Positions 59,985 through 64,000 of a DNA stretch of 64,000 nt are shown one piece after another. The DNA is taken from positions 5,573,501-5,637,500 of the forward strand of contig JAGTPG010000002.1 of assembly GCA_018195615.1 (NCBI GenBank), written 5' to 3'. The stretch comes from Streptomyces tuirus. GTDB taxonomy: Bacteria; Actinomycetota; Actinomycetes; Streptomycetales; Streptomycetaceae. The first letter of the stretch is position 1, and each line of letters begins with the position of its first letter. The translations under genes were made by a program, and so were the position numbers. A model generated the notes under the pieces. The model did not search any database and was not told the DNA's origin. It saw nothing but the letters and a program-made list of their open reading frames with translations.

Positions 59985-60286
59985 GATCCCCCACTCGCGT
60001 TCGTGGACCGTGGTCAGCGGTCCCGTTACCGCCGCATTCTGCATCAGCATCCACGTGGTGCCCCATACATCGGTTCCGTTTCCCCGCCGGCTCCCTACCG
60101 ATTCAGCCACCGCGCGTCCGAGCGTCCCGCCGTACCGTCCCGGCGTTCGGCATCCGCGCAGGTCAGCGCGTGGGACGTCCCGTGAGGACGTCACTTCCGC
60201 GGCGACTGTGGTGGAGCGGTGGCCCCGGACCGCAGTCTCGTTGCAACGCAGCACCATGAGCACTCGCCACCATCGGAGGGGAAACC
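59985..60286. promoter_or_regulatory. Divergent promoter region between XRE and peptidoglycan-binding genes
   Basis: 302 bases with no convincing gene. Must carry promoters for the XRE pair (minus) and the secreted peptidoglycan-binding protein (plus; ggaggggaaacc lies just before its ATG at 60287). No clear inverted repeat or boxes found by eye. Confidence 0.4.
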
Positions 60287-60733
60287 ATGCGAGCACTCTC
60301 GAGGACACTCGTCTGTGTCACCACCGCCGTCGGCATCGCAGTCGGGGGCCTCGCGACCGCCGGTCCCGGCGTCGCGGCGGACGCGAAGCCGGCGGTCAGC
60401 GCCGAGGCCGTCACCCCGCTCGCGGTCGTCAACTTCGGCCTGACGATCGAGGAGGCCAAGAAGGTCCAGCGCGTCCTGCGGGACCACTGGGGTTACACCG
60501 ACAAGATCGACGGGCAGCTCGGCACCAACAGCTGGATGGCGATGCAGCGCTTCCTCAAGAAGCACTGGGGCTACACCGACAAGATCGACGGAGACCCCGG
60601 GCCCAACACGGTGATGGCGCTCCAGCGCTGGCTGCAGGCCAAGTGGGGCTACGACGGCGAGATCGACGGAGACCCCGGGCCCAAGACCCGGGCCGCCTTC
60701 AAGCGCATGGCCAACGCCTGCCCCAACTGCTGA
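60287..60733 (+). CDS. Secreted peptidoglycan-binding protein with three short repeats
   Basis: 148 residues. Sec signal peptide MRALSRTLVCVTTAVGIAVG with cleavage near A-V-A-A-D, then PG_binding-like repeats each built as WGY-x-x-KIDG-x-x-G-x-x-T: HWGYTDKIDGQLGTNSWMAM, HWGYTDKIDGDPGPNTVMAL, KWGYDGEIDGDPGPKTRAAF. Ends N-A-C-P-N-C. No catalytic domain, so a wall-bound structural or competitor protein. The repeats resemble the outside domain of the XRE protein encoded divergently, suggesting related ligands. Confidence 0.88.
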   Translation: MRALSRTLVCVTTAVGIAVGGLATAGPGVAADAKPAVSAEAVTPLAVVNFGLTIEEAKKVQRVLRDHWGYTDKIDGQLGTNSWMAMQRFLKKHWGYTDKIDGDPGPNTVMALQRWLQAKWGYDGEIDGDPGPKTRAAFKRMANACPNC

Positions 60734-60762
60734 CCGAGCCCTACCGGTCGCACGCACAGACC

Positions 60763-60799
60763 GCGGCCCGTCCTCCCAGCGGGGGAGAGGACGGGCCGC
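60763..60799. terminator. Bidirectional terminator
   Basis: gcggcccgtcctc (60763-60775) pairs perfectly with gaggacgggccgc (60787-60799), 11-base loop, between convergent genes. Confidence 0.82.
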
Positions 60800-60835
60800 T
60801 CCCGTGCGCGCTGGTGCCCACCCTGGCTGTTCCCG

Positions 60836-61867
60836 TCAGCGGGAGCGCTCCGCCAGCGTCAGCAACAGGTGCGCGGACTCCGGCCGCAGGAAGTCGGAGT
60901 GGGCGCCCGAGGGATGCAGGCGGGTACGGCGACTGCCGCGATAGAGCCAGTCGGCGTCCACGTTGACCACGCGGTGATCGAGCTCGGTCTGCCGGTAGAC
61001 CGAGCTCGTCGGCAGCAGCTTGGTGGTGAACTGCGGAACCGGCGCCGCACCCACGCCCGAGTGTCCGATTCCGGGCGCCTTTTCGGCGCGCAGGTGCCAG
61101 AAGCCCGTGGCCCGGTCCCAGCGTGAGTGCGTCAGGACGAGCGGGCCCCGCAGGGGTGCTCCGGGGTGCCCGTTCCGCGGGAACAGCGTGCCGAAGTGCC
61201 GGACGAACGCGTCGCGAGGGGCGGCCATCTGGAAGATGAGGGCGCTGTCCACGGTGAAGGGGCGGCGGGGATCGTGCGGTGCGCTCCAGCCGAGTACGGG
61301 AGGCCGCTCGGCGGCCCGCTGCACCGCCTCGCACAGGAACCGCCCGCCGAAGGAGTGCCCGACGAGGTGCAGGAACTGTCCGTTCCTGTTGGCCAGTACT
61401 GCCGGGGCCGTCGGGTCGGCGCGCTCGGTGTCCAGGTAGCCGAGCAGATGGCCGAGGACGTACGGGGCGTGACCGGTGCCCTCGGCGCTCATCGCGTGGG
61501 CGCGGTCCCGGATTCGGCGATAACCCTTGAGCGTGGGCAGACTGGAGGACGGCCAGCGGACCACCACGCACCACGGGCGGTAGCCCGCCTCCAGCCCCGG
61601 ATAGCGTTCGGGCGCCGCCTCGTACAGGTCCAGGGAGTGCCGCAGCAGGCGCATGGCGGTCCGGGTGGCGCTGCTCGGCGCGGTCTGCCAGCCGTGTACG
61701 TAGACATGGATGTCGGTCGCCCGGCGCGGGACGGCCAGCCGGTGGGCCAGGTGCTCGGCGACACGGCCGGCGGGCACGGGCGCGCCGCCGCCCGGCAGGG
61801 TCAGCCTGCCCTGGTCGTCCAGGTCGATCTCGACGGGCGCCGGCAGCCGGGTCCGCGGGTCGGTCAC
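60836..61867 (-). CDS. Alpha/beta-hydrolase fold protein (serine hydrolase) of the CHAT cassette
   Basis: About 343 residues from GTG 61867. Early strand IHVYVHGWQ (oxyanion region), nucleophile elbow LHLVGHSFGGRFLCEAV with Ser172, a candidate acid in later strands and His in GAHSDF near the C-terminus. Looks like an esterase/lipase-type or DUF900-like hydrolase; the inserts around 60-160 are family-specific. Its start overlaps the CHAT gene stop by four bases (GTGA), so it is made together with the CHAT protein. Could be an effector (lipase) or an unrelated passenger. Confidence 0.8.
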   Translation of the reverse strand: MTDPRTRLPAPVEIDLDDQGRLTLPGGGAPVPAGRVAEHLAHRLAVPRRATDIHVYVHGWQTAPSSATRTAMRLLRHSLDLYEAAPERYPGLEAGYRPWCVVVRWPSSSLPTLKGYRRIRDRAHAMSAEGTGHAPYVLGHLLGYLDTERADPTAPAVLANRNGQFLHLVGHSFGGRFLCEAVQRAAERPPVLGWSAPHDPRRPFTVDSALIFQMAAPRDAFVRHFGTLFPRNGHPGAPLRGPLVLTHSRWDRATGFWHLRAEKAPGIGHSGVGAAPVPQFTTKLLPTSSVYRQTELDHRVVNVDADWLYRGSRRTRLHPSGAHSDFLRPESAHLLLTLAERSR

Positions 61868-63153
61868 GAGGCGAGCCTCAGCCTGCTGTCGATACCGCAG
61901 TGCAGCGAGTAGGCCAGGGCGAGTGGGTTGCGGAACTCCGAAGCGAAGCGCCGCACCAGCAGCAGGCCTATCTCTCCGGCGGTGTAACGGCCGGTCAGAT
62001 AGAGGTCGAGGAACGCGTACGCGTACTCGGTCGCGAAGTCCTGCGGCATGTCGATCTGCGGGGCGAGGACACCGTCGGCGCCCATGCCGATCAGTTCCTG
62101 CCCGAGATGCTTCAGCCGGCCGGGAGCCGCCGCCCGTGCCGTGCCGCAGGCGTTGAGCAGGACGAACGGCTTGAACCTGGCACGGGAGTCGTGGCGGAAG
62201 CGGCGCCGCTTCCGGGACACCACCGGCCCGTCGATGTGCTCCTCGTCGGAGAGCCGGATGGACAGGCCCGGGGTCGACGGGCCGCTCTGCACCATGCGGC
62301 CGTGGCACCAGAAGTACATGACGTCCTCGTTGAACACCGGTCCTGCCAGGGCGTGCAACAAGTCGCTGCCACGGGAGCGCACGATCAGCCGCGAGCGCTG
62401 CTCCAAGAGCTTGTGCACCTCACGCGCGCGGCCCACTCGGTCGAGGGAGTCGTCCTTGTTGAGGCTGGTGGTGGCCAGATCGCGGTGGCCGAGCGGGGCG
62501 TGGTCCCAGGGGTAGCCGGTGTCGGTCTGCTCGACCTGGTGCCGGTGGCCCAGGAACGCCTCCCAGGGCGTGGCACACGCCGAGGGATCCACGGCGAGCA
62601 TGGGCCACGGCAGATGCAGATCGGAGTCGAAGCTGATCCGCAGCGTCTCCTGGCCGGCGAGGGCGGTCAGCAGGAACTCACGGAAGCGGCCGAGGTCGTA
62701 GCCGCTGCCGTGGAGCATCACGTCGAGCAGGTCGTACCCCTCCTCGGCGAGCTTCGCGGTCACCGAGTCGGCCCGGTCGGCGAGTTCGCTGAGATCCGCG
62801 GTCTCCGCGAAGGGACGGCTGCCGACCCGGGTCCCGAACTCCTCGCCCTCGCTCTGGTAGTACACCACCAGGTCGTGCCACCGGTTCCGCAGGCGGTCCG
62901 CCCGTTCCCGCAGGTCGTCGGGGGACACCTCGAGCGGCGCCTCGTGCCAGCGCGGGACCGCCGGGGCCGGGGACGCGTCCGGGGCGCAGGCGAAGATCGT
63001 CAGCACCTTCTCGCTGGTGCGGTACAGCTTCACCCGCAGCTCCGCCGGGGGCCCCTCCTCCGGTGGCCGCGGTGGGCTCCCGGGCTGCGGCGGGACCCCC
63101 GTGAAACCGTGGGAGGGGTCCCTCACTACCTCCACGGCCAGATCCTGCGGCAT
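61864..63153 (-). CDS. CHAT-domain (caspase-like) protease
   Basis: 429 residues. The C-terminal half is a CHAT domain with the caspase-type dyad: His284 in YFWCHGRM and Cys336 in FVLLNACGTARAA, followed by GMGADGVLAPQIDMPQDFAT and YAYAFLDLYLTG. The N-terminal 200 residues form an unknown domain, ending in the small strand LRISFDSDLHLPWPML typical of CHAT proteins. CHAT proteases act in regulated proteolysis and in phage-defence systems together with TPR proteins. Preceded after 5 bases by a TPR-type gene and overlapped by a hydrolase gene. Confidence 0.88.
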   Translation of the reverse strand: MPQDLAVEVVRDPSHGFTGVPPQPGSPPRPPEEGPPAELRVKLYRTSEKVLTIFACAPDASPAPAVPRWHEAPLEVSPDDLRERADRLRNRWHDLVVYYQSEGEEFGTRVGSRPFAETADLSELADRADSVTAKLAEEGYDLLDVMLHGSGYDLGRFREFLLTALAGQETLRISFDSDLHLPWPMLAVDPSACATPWEAFLGHRHQVEQTDTGYPWDHAPLGHRDLATTSLNKDDSLDRVGRAREVHKLLEQRSRLIVRSRGSDLLHALAGPVFNEDVMYFWCHGRMVQSGPSTPGLSIRLSDEEHIDGPVVSRKRRRFRHDSRARFKPFVLLNACGTARAAAPGRLKHLGQELIGMGADGVLAPQIDMPQDFATEYAYAFLDLYLTGRYTAGEIGLLLVRRFASEFRNPLALAYSLHCGIDSRLRLAS

Positions 63154-63158
63154 CCGGG

Positions 63159-64000
63159 TCAGTCCTCCCTGGCACCCTGCACGTGGACAACGGTCTTCAG
63201 CTCCTGCAACACCAACCCCGAGGCGTGGTCGTACAGCGTGAAGCGGACATCGTGGGCGCCCGGCTCGGGGGCGGCCAGGGTGAAACGCGTGGGGGCGCCG
63301 CCGGGCTGGTACTCGGCTGTGGCCGGGTCGACCGTGGTCGCCGTGGGGCAGCTGGCGGCCACCATCAGCCGGGGCGGCACGGTCGCCGTCGCACTGTCCT
63401 CCCGCTCCAGCCGGACCTCGATCGTGACGGGCCGGCCGGCGGTCACGTCGTCCGTGAGCAGGGTCAGCCGGACCCGCCAGGCCGGCCGCGCGGTGCGCAG
63501 CCGCCAGCGGAGATCCGCCGTGTCCGGGTGGTCCGGGCCGAACGTCCGCTCCCAGCGCGCGAGCAGCTCCTCGTGCGACGGCGCCGCGTCCGGGGCGCCG
63601 GCCTCCAGACAGGCGAAGGCCAGCTCGGCGAGGCTCTCCAGGGTGTCCGGATGGTCCGGGCCGAACATCCGCGCGCGTCCGGCGTGCACGGCCCTCAGCA
63701 GGGCCACCGCGGCCGCGGGATCACCCGCGTCGGACAGGGTGTGGGCGAGTTGGGCCGCGAGGGTGGGGAGGAAGCCGCCGAAGCGCTCGGTGAACATCTC
63801 GACGAGCACACCCAGGTGCAGGAACTCGTCGTCGTCCTCCTGCTGCGCCGGACGGCCGGCCGACGCCGGCTCACCGTCCCGCGCGGCCGCCTGCTCGTGG
63901 ACCCGGACGACGTCCTCGACCGTCCCCGGGTAGTGCGGCCGGGCCGGCAGTTCGGCCGTGCGGCGCAGCAGGTCCCGCAGCACCTCCAGCGCCTCATCCG
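63159..64000 (-). CDS. TPR-repeat protein of the CHAT cassette (5'-partial, runs off the window)
   Basis: At least 280 residues; the frame is open to the window end, so the N-terminus is missing. Two TPR units of the kinesin-light-chain/NB-ARC-associated type carry the F-G-P-D-H-P-D-T signature (RARMFGPDHPDTLESLAELA and RWERTFGPDHPDTADLRWRL). After them comes a beta-rich domain of about 100 residues (WRVRLTLLTDDVTAGRPVTI, HDVRFTLYDHASGLVLQELK). TPRs likely bind the CHAT protein or a trigger; further repeats are expected beyond the edge. Confidence 0.8.
   Translation of the reverse strand, partial: DEALEVLRDLLRRTAELPARPHYPGTVEDVVRVHEQAAARDGEPASAGRPAQQEDDDEFLHLGVLVEMFTERFGGFLPTLAAQLAHTLSDAGDPAAAVALLRAVHAGRARMFGPDHPDTLESLAELAFACLEAGAPDAAPSHEELLARWERTFGPDHPDTADLRWRLRTARPAWRVRLTLLTDDVTAGRPVTIEVRLEREDSATATVPPRLMVAASCPTATTVDPATAEYQPGGAPTRFTLAAPEPGAHDVRFTLYDHASGLVLQELKTVVHVQGARED

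Noticed and set aside
61900..63933. 677-residue plus-strand frame over the CHAT and TPR genes
   Set aside because: Opposite strand shadow; no domain, while the minus strand shows catalytic motifs.

Overview
The window is high-GC actinobacterial DNA, almost certainly Streptomyces. Evidence: codon use with G/C at third positions, many GTG/TTG starts, a 16S-23S-5S rRNA operon without spacer tRNAs, and a gene order I recognise from the S. coelicolor chromosome core running (in reverse numbering) from the sigE cell-envelope-stress operon through disA/radA, ilvD, proC, the resistant-type trpS, acuC, bdtA, rsbN/bldN and rex-hemA-hemC-hemD to hemB.

Layout. 1-1 kb: AraC regulator and a glyoxalase-fold protein. 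1-4.4 kb (minus): sigE-cseA-cseB-cseC envelope stress operon. 4.6-9.8 kb: mutY, a NarL-type two-component pair, a PAP2 phosphatase and a secreted Gly/Ser-rich protein. 9.8-12.4 kb (minus): radA-disA (DNA repair and c-di-AMP synthesis). 12.6-19.8 kb: a sigma-like/BACON membrane protein, a Cys-rich protein, a Ppx/GppA phosphatase, a sugar isomerase-TetR pair and ilvD. 19.8-26.9 kb: a PQQ-repeat Ser/Thr kinase, an SH3 protein, a methyltransferase, a two-gene ABC exporter whose start codon lies inside a perfect palindrome, and proC. 26.9-28.1 kb (minus): trpS with a Trp-Trp leader peptide and attenuator. 28.1-33.9 kb: rRNA operon with promoters, processing stems and terminator. 33.9-38.5 kb: HAD hydrolase, MFS transporter, acuC, phosphatase-family gene, bdtA and a 32-residue ribosomal-protein-like gene. 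38.6-44.3 kb: epimerase, acyltransferase, rsbN, bldN and a HAD-IB phosphatase. 44.5-53 kb: glutaredoxin, rex-hemA-hemC-hemD with a Rex operator, an FAD oxidoreductase and hemB. 53-64 kb is more variable: a lipoprotein, three membrane-tethered HTH proteins, a methyltransferase, an aminotransferase, a DinB protein, a secreted peptidoglycan-binding protein, and at the edge an overlapping TPR / CHAT-protease / alpha-beta hydrolase cassette that looks like an uncharacterised response or defence module.

A major caveat: 19 genes, including essential ones (hemA, hemC, ilvD, rex), need a single base restored at 31 places in total, always inside or beside a short run of G or C and always a missing base. 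After restoration every gene has a length divisible by three and a normal family length. I therefore read these as consensus errors of the assembly and annotate the genes as intact CDS spanning the shift; the shift positions are given in each entry.
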